A stretch of 64,000 nucleotides of DNA from assembly GCA_033439765.1 (NCBI GenBank), contig JAULSN010000003.1, positions 4,216,001 to 4,280,000 on the forward strand, given 5' to 3'. Source of the DNA: Lasiosphaeria ovina (Eukaryota > Ascomycota > Sordariomycetes > Sordariales > Lasiosphaeriaceae). The position numbers and the translations under genes were made by a program. The notes under the pieces were generated by a model. It saw only the letters and a list, made by a program, of their open reading frames with translations, was not told the origin of the DNA and made no database searches. Position 1 is the first letter of the stretch. Each line of letters begins with the position of its first letter. This document shows positions 22,155 through 33,031 of this stretch, one piece after another.

Positions 22155-23591
22155 TTATTTTTGCCGTTTTAACGTCTTGACAGCCATCTCTATTAAGCCG
22201 TTCTTGGCCTCGCTGTCTGGGAATGGGCGAATTGCAGCAATCGCCTGCTCTGCATAGTCTTCGGCGAGGGCCCTTGTCTGCTCAATGCCGTCGCTTTGCA
22301 TGACCAAGTCTCGGGCCTGACGATTTCTGTTAGCAGTATTACCAACGATATTAAAGAGAGTACGGAGACTCACCCTGGCGACGTCGCCATCCTTCGCAAA
22401 CTTCCTCCCAACCAGAGCACCAAGCTCCGGCATTGTCTTCCACGCAAAAAGAAGCGGCGCTGTTGCCAACCCGAGCTCCAAATCAGCCCCGGCAGGCTTG
22501 CCTAGCTCCCGCTCGCTCCTAGTGTAGTCGAGCATGTCGTCCACAAGCTGAAAAGCGAGCCCAAGGTTCTTGCCATAACTGTATGCCGCATCAACTGTCT
22601 GGGCATCTGAACCGCCCAGTAACGCCGCGGCACGGCAACTCTTGCTAATGAGTGACGCCGTTTTCAGGTACGTCTTCTGGAGGTAGTATGTGAGTGCGTC
22701 TTCGGACCACCGCGGGTTTGCCTCGTCGCGTGCCGTGTTCTTCAGCTGCATAAACTCGCCCTCGACAAGGTTGGCGATAACGGTAGCCAGGAGTTCAACA
22801 ACCTCAGCATGACGCAAGCGAGCGAGGGCGACGGACGCTCGACCAAGCAGGAAATCACCTGCCAGAACCGCCATTTTGTTCCCAAACTCGAGATTCGCCG
22901 ATGGCGACCCACGGCGTGACACGGAGTGATCTATGACATCGTCGTGCAACAGAGAGGCCGTGTGAATCAGCTCTGTGATCTCAGCAAGTCGCCGCTGGGA
23001 GGGCAGGATATCGCAGTCGGTCGAGGTGGGCTCATTATCGGCGCCCGCAGATGGGTTGAAGTCGGACAATATTGAAAGGGGAGAAATCGACGAGTCGATA
23101 GCAGCCGTGGCTTGCAGGGTTGTTGAGTGCTGCCGTTGAGGCGTTTTGGGGCAGAGCGACGTGGCTTGCGACATGAGAAGGACTATTAACGGTCGGACGT
23201 GTTTTCCCTCTGCCTGCGTGTAATACTTTGCTGCGCGATCAAGGGAAGGATGGCCAGAGCCGAGAAGCTTCCTGATGTTGCCCGTCAGAAACTTCATCTC
23301 CTTGGCCACGATGCGGAGCGGGTCGACCGAGGGCAAGTCGCCCTTGGTGGCGCGGGATATTGCGTTGGTCACCACATTTCCCGCAACAGAGACAGCGGCA
23401 GCCCAGGCCGACGACCTCCTCCTCGCCGAATGGTGGAGGGTTCTTCGGTGGGGGATGCTGACGCCGGGGATGAGATGCGTTGTTCTGGGGGTTTCTGAGG
23501 GTGAGCATCTGGACAACGAACCGAGCCGAGGAGCTCGTCTGGCTGCTGCTGCGTGGCGCACGACCGTTGAAGCTCCCGCCTGGAGCTGCAT
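22155..23591 (-). CDS. coq1: Trans-polyprenyl diphosphate synthase, ubiquinone side chain (COQ1 type)
   Basis: This enzyme builds the polyprenyl tail of ubiquinone from isopentenyl diphosphate in mitochondria. Exons 23591-22374 and 22316-22155 join to 459 aa. The intron (22317-22373, 57 nt) has no in-frame stop, so a naive translation reads straight through it; GTGAGT at the donor, GCTAAC at the branch site and the conserved ARDLVMQSDGIEQTRALA after the join support removal. The two Asp-rich prenyl-diphosphate and Mg-binding motifs are HDDVIDHSVSRRGSP and FQLVDDMLDYT. The first about 70 residues are rich in Arg and Ser with few acids, as in a mitochondrial presequence. It is divergent from the VMA12-like gene across 509 bp. 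Confidence 0.93.
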   Translation of the reverse strand: MQLQAGASTVVRHAAAARRAPRLGSLSRCSPSETPRTTHLIPGVSIPHRRTLHHSARRRSSAWAAAVSVAGNVVTNAISRATKGDLPSVDPLRIVAKEMKFLTGNIRKLLGSGHPSLDRAAKYYTQAEGKHVRPLIVLLMSQATSLCPKTPQRQHSTTLQATAAIDSSISPLSILSDFNPSAGADNEPTSTDCDILPSQRRLAEITELIHTASLLHDDVIDHSVSRRGSPSANLEFGNKMAVLAGDFLLGRASVALARLRHAEVVELLATVIANLVEGEFMQLKNTARDEANPRWSEDALTYYLQKTYLKTASLISKSCRAAALLGGSDAQTVDAAYSYGKNLGLAFQLVDDMLDYTRSERELGKPAGADLELGLATAPLLFAWKTMPELGALVGRKFAKDGDVARVSLRTLFNIVGNTANRNRQARDLVMQSDGIEQTRALAEDYAEQAIAAIRPFPDSEAKNGLIEMAVKTLKRQK

Positions 23592-24100
23592 GTTTTAGTC
23601 CGTCTGTCGAAAAAAATGGCCAATTGACTGCCAGGGGTCAGGTTGAGGTCTTTCGGGGCATCTGAGAAGGTTTTGAGAGACTGGGCCTGCCGACGTTGAT
23701 CGGGTCGGGTGCTGGAGGTTGAATCGTGCAACAGCGATTTAGAAATCCCGAAAACTTCCTTTCTCGATTATATGGGACGGAAATACGGATATCTTTCCTC
23801 CATGGCACGTTCGCGCCAGACCGGCAGAATCGAGCTAGCCCAATACAGATACTTAGCTGATGCCACATTCCTTGGCGCTGTTACACTACGGCGGGAAGAA
23901 AGCTCCCTAGCTGATCCTTGCTCTCGGGTCATAACCCTGCAGGACAGTTAACTAAGTTCTCCATGGATGACCCAACCAAGTATGTACTCCGTTCTAACTC
24001 GGGTCCTTGTGCTCCTTTGAACGATCGCGCTGCCGTCTGCAACCTCCCTTTACTCCTGGAGACTTTATCACTGAGCTTTCCCGATACTTGTTCTTGCAAC
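23592..24100. other. Divergent upstream region of COQ1 and the VMA12-like gene
   Basis: A 509-bp region shared by two divergent starts. One TACTCCGT motif is present at 23985-23992. No gene is seen. Confidence 0.5.
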
Positions 24101-24975
24101 ATGGTGCTTCTCACAATGACTTCTTCCATTGTGGAAGGCCTGTCTGTGTGGAGTCAGTTGGCTCCTCCACATAAGGAAAAGTTGTTGCAGCGCGAGAATG
24201 AGCCTTCACTCGACGGCCCCAGCATTGGCAATCCCATTTCACACAGCCAAATCATCGATCTATGGGCATCCCTTAGAGATGCTGGAAGCAACGAATACAG
24301 GCTTGAAAGGTTATTAAATGGCGCCAAAGTCTACGATCCTCCGCCGCCGCCGAAACCCGAGCCAGTAAGTTCACACCATCTACGTGCCATCTTTTTTCAG
24401 GGGCTGACGTTACAAAGTCGAACGAATACAAAGCTTTGATGGTTCGTCTCCGCCGCGATGAGGAACAGCGCATCTACGGACGCATGATGAATACAGCGTC
24501 GCCGTTGGAATCTTTTTCTCAGCGCGGGTCCGGTGGCGCTGGCATGATGCACGCCTTTGCCGAGGTCAACCGACCAGGCCAGGAGGCAGACGTTGGCGAT
24601 GACGACGTCACGTTCAACGATGTGCACCGTCAGCTGATGCTCATGCTCAACTTTGTAGTGAGCATCCTGGGGGTTGCTGCCACGCTCTGGATTTTGGCCA
24701 GGTGGTGGAGCACGCCAGCCAGGCTCTTTTTAACGATGGGTGGGAGCATTTTGGTTGGGATCGCCGAGGTTGTTGTGTACTCAGGATACATATGGAATCT
24801 CGGCGAAGCTAAAAAGAAGGACAAGACCTTACGTGAGGTCAAGGAGGTAGTGCAAACATGGGTTGTCGGCACCGAGAAGGATGGCGAGAGCGAGTTTGCC
24901 ATTGCGAAGGAGAAGGTCCCGTCAGAGGAGTCGAACTTGCGGAGACGAAAGGAGAGAAATCACGTGCACGATTGA
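24101..24975 (+). CDS. vma12: V-ATPase assembly factor, Vma12 type (ER membrane)
   Basis: Vma12 works with Vma22 and Vma21 in the endoplasmic reticulum to assemble the V-ATPase membrane sector. Exons 24101-24364 and 24418-24975 join in phase to give 273 aa. The intron (24365-24417) is GTAAGT...GCTGAC...AAAG; the nearer AG at 24400 would break the frame. The soluble N-terminal half includes DPPPPPKPEP and SNEYKALMVRLRRDEEQRIY. Two membrane spans follow: LNFVVSILGVAATLWILARW and FLTMGGSILVGIAEVVVYSG. The C-terminal tail is Lys/Glu-rich, as usual for the family. ATGs at 24101 and 24116 are both in frame; the first is used. Assignment rests on the two-span layout and the sequence around the first span. 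Confidence 0.85.
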
Positions 24976-25481
24976 TGGTATACGAAATTCATGTGAGGGC
25001 CCCCTCTCTTTTTATTCTTATACTTATTTTGCTTCATCCGTATCCTCCGTTGTTTTTGATCCTCTGAAGTTTTTGATACTGCGGTTGCAGGGATATGAAG
25101 AGGTACAGGCGTCGGGCATGGGTTTGAATCGCGGGAACTACCCCGCAGCGCGGTACACGTGTACAACCACCGCAACTCATTGAACACACTTGCACCGTTC
25201 TCCAATTTCGCGTCGCGTCGCGTCGCCTAGCCCCACAACACGAACTTTTCGACCAGGGATTTGAGCCCCGCAAAGGCGGCTTCTACATGCCGACTCGACA
25301 AATCGACCTCAATTGACTTCAGCTTCTTCCTAAGGCTTGCTGGAAACTTCGACATCATCAAGCCTTAACATCTCGGTTGTTTGGGCACGCCAAGGATTCT
25401 TCTTGGCCAAATTCCCCTTGATCTGGAAATACGTCCATCACTCTCTCGCCTGGCAGCGGCCCGCCCGTGAGAGGGCGAAAG
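24976..25481. other. Upstream region of the ESCO-finger gene, with a triple ACGCG element
   Basis: About 500 bp between two rightward genes. It carries three tandem CGCGT cores at 25209-25223. A 43-codon open frame lies on the minus strand at 25227-25358; it is discussed as a candidate only. Confidence 0.5.
25206..25223. promoter_or_regulatory. Triple MCB-like element (TTTCGCG plus three CGCGT at 5-bp period)
   Basis: CGCGT (ACGCG on the minus strand) occurs at 25209, 25214 and 25219, overlapping TTTCGCG at 25206. ACGCG and TTTCGCG are cores recognised by MBF/E2F-like G1/S factors. The element is about 260 bp upstream of the ESCO-finger gene start. Function is inferred. Confidence 0.5.
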
Positions 25482-26390
25482 ATGCCGACAGACCAGTCGG
25501 CTGCGACAAGACCGACATCATTACCTGCAGTCTGCCCGAGTCCACCTGGCGGTGCAGGCAACCGTCTGGCCGAAACTACTCTGCAGCTGGAGTCGATCCC
25601 TTCACACGAGCTCAAACGACGTTTGCGAACCTATAGCCGTCGTCTTGCTTCAGGACGGGCGCTCCATCAGCCCATCACGAGCGGGCAAAAGCAAGATGTG
25701 ACTGTGCCAGACCCTGGCGATGCGCTCTTGGAACCATCTGCCCAAATTCCTGAGCCCGAGCCCGAGACGCGCAAACGCGGATCGATCTTGTCGTATTTCA
25801 GGCCCGTCGTCCCCCCGAGATCGAACGACATAACCACAGCCACGATTCCAGATGGCATTGAATCAGCATCGACGCCACCATCACCACCGTATCCCTTACC
25901 CATTCGAGAGCCGAGGAAACGAAGAAGGCTGACTACTCGACCCCGGCTCGGTGCGGAGGATCGCGGCAAGATGGATGTTGGTTGTGGGACAGCTGTGGAT
26001 TGCAGCAATGAAGAACGGAGCCGCCAAACTGGCATGAACGGGTACAACGATGACGACACGCTGCCCATCACCAACAAAAATACCCCGCAGGAGACGCAGG
26101 ATTCTGGCGGTCAAGGTTCACGTGTGTTGGATGAGCTGACCGCAACTGTTGCTGGCCAGGTCGCAATGTCGGGGATGATGACAAAACGTCCGCTCGGAAT
26201 CACAGATCGGTCGCGAAAACGTTGTGCCAAAGACATGGTGCAGACAACTCTGAGCCTCTCCGTAAACCCTGACCCGGGGTTCACGGTTTGTAAGGACTGC
26301 GGTATTCTATACAACCCTTTGAATGAAAAGGATAGGAAGGAGCACAAAACACGACACGCTGCCCACGCTCGGAGCCGCGGTAGATCGTAG
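25482..26390 (+). CDS. Protein with ESCO/Eco1-type C2H2 zinc finger, no acetyltransferase domain seen
   Basis: This intronless 302-aa protein ends with a zinc finger of the kind found in the cohesin acetyltransferases Eco1/ESCO: QTTLSLSV, then FTVCKDCGILYNPLNEKD, then RKEHKTRHAAH (CX2C...HX3-4H). In Eco1 an acetyltransferase domain follows. Here the frame stops 6 codons after the finger (HARSRGRS), and I see no acetyltransferase motif in the next 1 kb in any frame. The middle is disordered and Pro-rich, with basic patches. GSILSYF around residue 98 resembles the core of a PCNA-binding PIP box, although the leading Gln is missing. The start at 25482 (MPTDQSAATRP) is the first ATG; an unseen upstream exon cannot be excluded. 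A role in replication-linked cohesion is possible but unproven. Confidence 0.75.
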   Translation: MPTDQSAATRPTSLPAVCPSPPGGAGNRLAETTLQLESIPSHELKRRLRTYSRRLASGRALHQPITSGQKQDVTVPDPGDALLEPSAQIPEPEPETRKRGSILSYFRPVVPPRSNDITTATIPDGIESASTPPSPPYPLPIREPRKRRRLTTRPRLGAEDRGKMDVGCGTAVDCSNEERSRQTGMNGYNDDDTLPITNKNTPQETQDSGGQGSRVLDELTATVAGQVAMSGMMTKRPLGITDRSRKRCAKDMVQTTLSLSVNPDPGFTVCKDCGILYNPLNEKDRKEHKTRHAAHARSRGRS

Positions 26391-29300
26391 TTGGCTCGGT
26401 GACATGCAGTGGGCTGTTCAAAACTCATACATTCGGAGAATCTCATCTTGTCCGATGACGCCTAGTCCGCCGAAACGACGAACGACGAACCCCAAACTCC
26501 TTGGGATTGTGATAAGGCGGACCCCTTACCCCTGGCTGTACAGGGTAGATGCTCTCAGTCTTGTAGAAAGTCATGACTAAATCATGGCATGGCATCGGTG
26601 GCCGCATACCACCATTGACTACCCCCCTCGAACACCACATCCCCTCGTAATAGGGAAAAGATGGCCAAGTTGGGTTTTCAGCATAATGATCATAACATTC
26701 TCGGCCGTCTCCAGGTCTCCAAGTAAGCCTCTACCGTCTTGGGCTCAGGTTTCTGCACACCCACCTATTTGTTCGGTTTACTAACATATAAACTACCAGG
26801 GCCAAGCCATAGATATCAGCCCTTCACCGGACCGCAAATCAATTCAGCAACTAGAACACAATCTTTCGCTCAAGGCACCCACCATATGCTACAACGGGCT
26901 TTTAATGATTGTGACAGTTTATGAAATCTCCCCGAAAGAACAGCCGTTACTTTCTGAGACCTACGGTCATTGGCAGTTCGAAGGTGACGTGACATGCAAA
27001 CGAAGACGGATTGAGAAGGGAGGTTCTGCCTAGTGTTCATGGTTGCGCATTGATAAACGCCGCGGACGAGGAGCAGAGACCGGTGTGACAGACCTCAGCG
27101 GTCGCATCACTGGCCCACGGTGGTTGTTTGGGCTGGCGAAATGGGAGGGAGAGGGGCCAATCGCTCTCAAGCAGACTGAATTTGTAATTGCTGAGCTCCC
27201 AGAATGCTGGCTAGACAGGGTTCGACAACTGTTTTCTCAAATGTGCGTCATGGTTCCCTTCAGTATAATGTCTCCGAACTGGGGGGCATCTCGTACGTGT
27301 TGTCTCGCCGCTGCTGATGAGACCATGCTTCCCGAGGCGGAGAGGACTGCGGTGCAAAGAAAAGGTGGGCGGGCGAAACCCAGGCAGTCTCTCTCACGAA
27401 AGAGAGCCCCTCCTTGGGGCCAGACTGGGCGAGGAGGGTATTTCGGCCCCGAGTTCCAGAACATGGCTTGCTGCTTTTCGGGCCTAGGCCCGGAGACATT
27501 CAGGCATCCATTCAGAAGGGTAACAAGATAACCTGATGCCATTGGCTGATCTGTGTGATAGCATGTCTTCATTGGTCGTTCGGTGAGACAGACAGGAGTG
27601 GTCTTTTATAATTGCTTGAGGTCACAGCAGCCGTGGTAACGCCGCCGTCTCGTGTTCAGGAGGCTGATGGGACGAACAGTTCTCCCTGCAGGAATGATAG
27701 TATAGTATCTCTACAGACAGTCGGCCTTCGCCAAACGAAGTGGTCAAACCGATGAGTCCGTTCAATGCCCGCCCTATGAAGAGACACCGCCGTGCGATAC
27801 AAGATATCCTTGGATATGTCATCGCACAAGGTGGTAGAAAGCTGCAGCTTGTTGTATGTGCATGCCAACCTTGTCAGATACGTCTTGTCATTTCATTGGG
27901 AGTTCAGTTTTATTTTACCAGTTTGAAACTGATAAACCTGACAATGGTCAACGCCATACGTCCTGTGCCGTGAGGAGAAAGATCCAAACAAAACCAAATC
28001 GCGCCATCAAAGCTAACAAGCCACTCGCCTGCCCCAAGGTGCCAGCCCTTGGTTTCAAGCAGCATTTGACGTAAAAGGAGCGGCACCGGAGGTTGGCGGC
28101 GAACTCTAAGGCCTCTCGGTGCCCTGCTACCTAGCCATGCCTTCAATGTAGAGGGCCTGTTGAGAGGCAGGCTACGGCACTAGATTGCCGGACAGCCACG
28201 CTCATTCTGGGCCACGACCGCGATGCTGCACATACATCACTGCTGCGTATACAAGGTAGGTACTCCGTAGGTAAAAGTATGCAAGAGGTAGGGAGACTGG
28301 AAAGCATTCCGAAGGGGACCGAAATCGCCCGAGACCCCGCAGCGACAGGATCAGCCCAAAAGCCACACTTCTTCCAAAAAAGACATCTCAAGTCGGAATG
28401 CCCTGAAGTGGCTGGGCGGCTGCTAACTTGGGACGAAGACTTATACCGCTGCTGTTGTCACCCCTCTTCCGCACATGTCCGAACATGACTACACACTGCG
28501 TTGTCTCTGGACCTGTGACGCATGAGTTGGCTTGAGCCCTCCAAAGTGTGTAGTTGTAGATATCTTACTGGCAGAATATACGCGTGATCATGAGGGGCAA
28601 GACGACACGCTTCGCAAAGCCAAGGCCGTTCTGAGATTGGAGAAGGTTCCCTAATTTGGCAAACCGAACCACCAGGTCGGAGATTTGGCCGCTCCCCAAT
28701 TTCCCCGCGGGTGTTACCGCAACTGTTTTCCCGTTTACTTTGAGCCCGTTGAAAGATCGTTCGAGGCCAGGCGCTGGCTGCTCTCAAAATGAGTCTTCGA
28801 GACAGAGAGTCCGACAAGATGGTGTGGTGGTGTCGCATTGGGGTGCTAGGTCTAGCTGATTTATTGAAAGTCCGGATTGAAGTGGCAAGACCGGGGGCCA
28901 CCCGTTTTCGTGCCGTTTCCAAGTGTGGGGTAAGAGAACGCGACTCGGCGTTGCCTTGCCATACCGAGTACTGTACAGGCTACCTGACTTACGCTGAAGG
29001 TGCCTGGTCCAGTAAGTTACGACTACCTTACTTAAGCGATTGGATATGGTTGCGTGAGGTTTGGCTTAATGCCGCGTTTGACATTGCTGCGGTGTGCACG
29101 ACGAGATTGTGGTAGTTTTGTGACAGGTCATTTTTTATGTCTGCTGGACGGGCACTTTCGAATGATGGCGAATGTGCAGAATGCTCATTTGAAAGCGCTT
29201 TACAATGGTATTGAAAAGACTGAAATAGTGTGCTCAAATGTCGACGGGTTATTAGCAGTGAACGTTGCGTGGGGGGTTGACATTGCGCGGACGCCTTTGA

Positions 29301-32300
29301 AAGTAATACCTCCGTCAATACTACCTTGATAACCCTAGGCTTCACGTTGTTGGCTGAGATTGCCGAAATTACCTACCGAGTATTTAGTACTATGGTTGGC
29401 TGCGAACCCATCATACCATAGTCGACGTGGTGGTGTCTTTTCGAGAACCATGTAAAATAGGTATATCGCGTGCGCGTCCGCATCCTTTGCTTGACAACAA
29501 CACACGTTACAGCCTCGAGACTCGAGATGGATGATGTCGGGTTGATTGAGGTGGTTTGCTGTAATTACAGCCTTGTCGACTTCAAGGGCTTTTAGTCTAG
29601 TAGGCCAGGTACCTCCATATCTGTTTTGAATCATGTACGTACTTAGTAGGTAGACGGACAGGGAAGGCAGTAAGCCTCAGGCTCTTATTATTATATTTCT
29701 GAAGAACTCGAGTCCTGGTAACTCCGGAGTCGCTACCTGTTGCGATAGGACCGAGATTGCGGAAGTTGGTGGCGCTCATTATTGAAGACGGATGCCGATC
29801 TGGGTCAGCTGCATCTCTCCAGCTGTCCAGCCTACCATGACCTTCTTACGGAGCAACTCGAGCAGAAGTATGTCGAGATTCTGTTTAGCGCTTTGGATTT
29901 CGGGTCGAGCTCGGAAAGCCAAAATCTCGAGTTTACTCGGTAAGGCCGGGTACTGTATGTATTTATTGTAGATACCTTACCTCCCTAAGGTACCTAAAAA
30001 AATCAAGGCCCCTCAGATGTCCACAGATCAGCTGCCTGCAGATCTGCAAACCTAGCCTTCTCTGACTTCAAGTTGTCTTGTCTGCCTTCCATTTGCACTC
30101 TAGGAGCACCTAGTGGCCGCCAGGACGGGAGGGCCGGCGCGGATAATGCCCCATTCTGAACTGGGGATCGTGAGGAGCTTGCGACCTGTCTTTGGCTGGA
30201 GCCCCGCCCCTCTCCCCACACCCTCCGCCCCGCCATTTTGAGGTGGGCGGAAATTTCAAGGATCGACGGCTTTCCGATACTCTGTAATACGTACGTACCT
30301 TCCTTACCTAAACTGGACTGACGACCTTACCAGACAAGAACCCAGCCTATTTCCTCCATGAAGCTTTGTCGGTTGGATCAAGTAAGAAATATAGGTAGGT
30401 TAGCACGGATGAAACTTTTATTGGCATTCGTGGCTCAGCTTCTTTTCCACACATGATACATGAACTTCATGCTCATACGTACAGTATGTACGCTCGTGTA
30501 TGTAACGCCGTCTACGTGCGGAGAAGGGTTTTTTAAAAACAAAATATGCGCGGGGCGTTGGGCATAACCCCACCTCACTTCAGATATTCACAACGATTCG
30601 CTCCACGGGCAAGCTCCACGGGCAAGCAACCTCTCAGCTTCAAGTGGATCGGGTCGCAATGGGGCCAGGGCCGCCGGTTCGACGATAGCCAACGAAACAT
30701 GATCGCATGTGTATCTGCCCAACAGCCGCAGAAGGGCTCCAGACTCGTAAATTGTCCGTCAACGAGGAGGAAGCGAGCAGAGAGGGTGACACGGCAGGGC
30801 GCCTCACCTCCAGCAACACGACCTTCCGAAAGGCGGTCGGCTGTTGTGTGGGTGCGCCACCTCACAAGTCGAGAAATGTCGCGAAGCGACGCTGTAGGCC
30901 CCGAACTAGTAGCTTCCGGGGTTTTGCCATATAAAGAGGTTGTAGGGGAGGTCACCAGCTGCCCCCCAGCCCATGTTCGTGAACCACGTCGTCGAGGATG
31001 GAACTACTCTTTTTGAGCTACCAGCATATGCAAAGTATGCCTTGAAAGTGAAGACGCATCTCGCCTGGTAATTGCGAGGCCCGCCGAGCCAAGATAAAGA
31101 GATGCAAGGTATACCATAACCAAACCATGATATCATGGTACATACCTTAGATACCTGCCAACCTATCTACCTACCTATCTTACATAGGGGCACCTGCGCC
31201 GGCAATCATCTTGACAGGCGCGCAACCCGACGGAAAGGCTCGCCCCCTTCGCTCACGGGCTTGCGCATTGCTGGCACACAACCTGCCAGCAACTGCCGGA
31301 AACTTCAATCGCTGCCAGCTCTCATCTTTCGGCCACGACCTTCACCTCTCCTCTGTCGCTGACTTGTTTGCAACTGGTCACAATGGTCGCAGTGGTTTGA
31401 GAATCGACGTAACCCTGTCACAGCAGAGCGCCCATCGTGGACAATCCATGCCCAGGATTAAGATAAACGCGATGGCTGTTCCAGGGTTTATAACTAGACT
31501 TAGCAGCAGCCTGGCCGCGCAACATTAACTTCATATGTGTGTGCTCTTGCACCCAGGACTCAGTAGGCAGACGAGGAAGGCCGCGCCGTCCAAAGCTTAT
31601 AAACAGCCAGCCTCGCATCCTTTAAGTCTAGCGAAAAACGGCGACACCCTTCAGCTTTGGCCATTGCCCGCTAATGCCCAGAGAGACAGAACAGGCCAAC
31701 GTGATTGATGGCAGCCCGTTTGCCCATTCCGGATGTTCCAGGATTTCCCTCATCCGTTTTCTGCTTTTCGAATGTGCAGACAAGTGGGGCCTGCTGGCGT
31801 TCTGATCTCGCTCGGCCAAACGCACGGCCCAAGCTAGCCGCCGCATGCATGAGTATGGTCCGTGCTTCACTGCGGGACATCCCCGTCAAAGAGAATCAAC
31901 GACTGCGAAATCAGCGAATCACACGGAGACGCTACAGCAGGAAGGGACCGACTGTCCATGTCTCATGCAGCGAGTACTTGCAGGTCTCTTGCAGGTACAG
32001 ATCAAGATGGACGCCTCGGCAAGAGACATTCGGAGAACAAAAGCAAGTTCTGAGTGGGGCCAAGGCCACTGCATTATTGCCCGTCGCCTGCAGCATGCGG
32101 GCAGCCCGCTCTCGAGCTTTGCCTCGAGCCCGCCTCCCCCGCAGGCCAAAATCGTTCTCCCACACTACACTAACCTTAGCACCGAACGCTCTCCTTCATC
32201 CTTCCTATGACTATCAATCTACGATTCATACCTGCCACTCGTTGCAATGGGTGCTAGGATGGGGGAATGAGCAAAAAAGAAAGAGGCGAGATATGAAATT

Positions 32301-32517
32301 GGAAGAATCGCAATTAGAGAGCTTAGTTCCTTCACTCACGTATTAATCATCATCAATCACCCGACCATCAGAGGATCCCTACCGTTCTTTTTGCATGGTC
32401 ATAATACCTCCTCATCGAAAGTCAATTTCTCGTGCTGCTGGTTGGCTACCTTACCCTACCTTCCCTACCTTAGGTCCGGTAGCTGTGTTGCAAAACGTCC
32501 TCCCGAGTTTCCAGGTT

Positions 32518-32538
32518 CCCCCCCCCCCCCCCCCCCCC
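32518..32538 (+). repeat. Poly-C run (21 bases)
   Basis: An uninterrupted C run, about 0.5 kb upstream of the Zn2Cys6 gene on its sense strand. Confidence 0.9.
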
Positions 32539-32889
32539 TCCTTTCCCCCCGCGTGCTGCATGCCCCTGCCTCCCCAGTTGAAGTGAAAGGAGTGTGGAGA
32601 AGGCAGCCGAAATGCATCATCCCCCTCCAGCAGGCAGGCATATGTACCTACCCTCCCACTTGGAACAGTACCAATCATGGGTCAATAAGGGTTGCGGGTG
32701 TTGTCGACTTCCAAGCTGCTTCCATATCCCATCCTCAAGTACCGCCACTCATTCCCCCATCAGATGCAACCAAGACAACTACAGCAACAATTGCTACGCC
32801 CAGAGATCTCTCCCGCAAGCCAAGGCAAAAGAAGCGTCCTTGAGGCCGTCTGTGCTTTTCAGCTTGTCTCACTGCACAGCTGTCTCATT

Positions 32890-33025
32890 ATGGCCGGCAT
32901 GGATATGTGATCGAGTCCTCTCCTCGCCCTTCTATACGCGGCTCCTACGTTTCGTTCGAGCCGAGTCTGGGGACATCTTCGCTTCGTTGTCGTCGCCGTC
33001 CATGTTGGCATGGTCCCGTTATTGA
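32890..33025 (+). promoter_or_regulatory. Upstream open reading frames in the leader of the Zn2Cys6 gene
   Basis: A 6-codon uORF (MAGMDM) at 32890-32910 and a 7-codon uORF (MLAWSRY) at 33002-33025 precede the main ATG at 33032. The second ends only 6 nt before it. A third ATG at 33010 opens a frame that overlaps the main start out of frame. They matter only if the transcript starts upstream, which the sequence cannot show. Confidence 0.35.
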
Positions 33026-33031
33026 CGAATA

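Larger units (their letters stand above)
26391..33031. other. Gene-poor block of about 6.6 kb
   Basis: Many short open frames occur on both strands (the longest about 210 codons at 31705-32346 and 156 codons at 30546-31016), but none has a recognisable domain, convincing splice signals or conserved motifs. The block contains clusters of TACCTA/TAGGTA motifs (28254-28273, 29608-29652, 29971-29998, 30287-30309, 31137-31182 and 32448-32474). It also has a 13-bp direct duplication near 30600-30626 and a 21-base C run at 32518-32538. The last 600 bp or so is probably the promoter and leader of the Zn2Cys6 gene. I see no transposase, reverse transcriptase or terminal repeat. Confidence 0.4.

Noticed and set aside
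22317..22373. Treating the stop-free 57-nt segment of COQ1 as coding
   Set aside because: It has perfect donor, branch and acceptor signals and interrupts a conserved block; it is an intron. The same holds for 45736-45831 in the amine oxidase.
25240..25280. CTCAAATCCC on the minus strand as a tRNA end
   Set aside because: No A-box or cloverleaf within 80 bases upstream.
27043..27531. A 162-codon frame in the gene-poor block
   Set aside because: Composition looks random, it overlaps an opposite-strand frame and has no recognisable motif.
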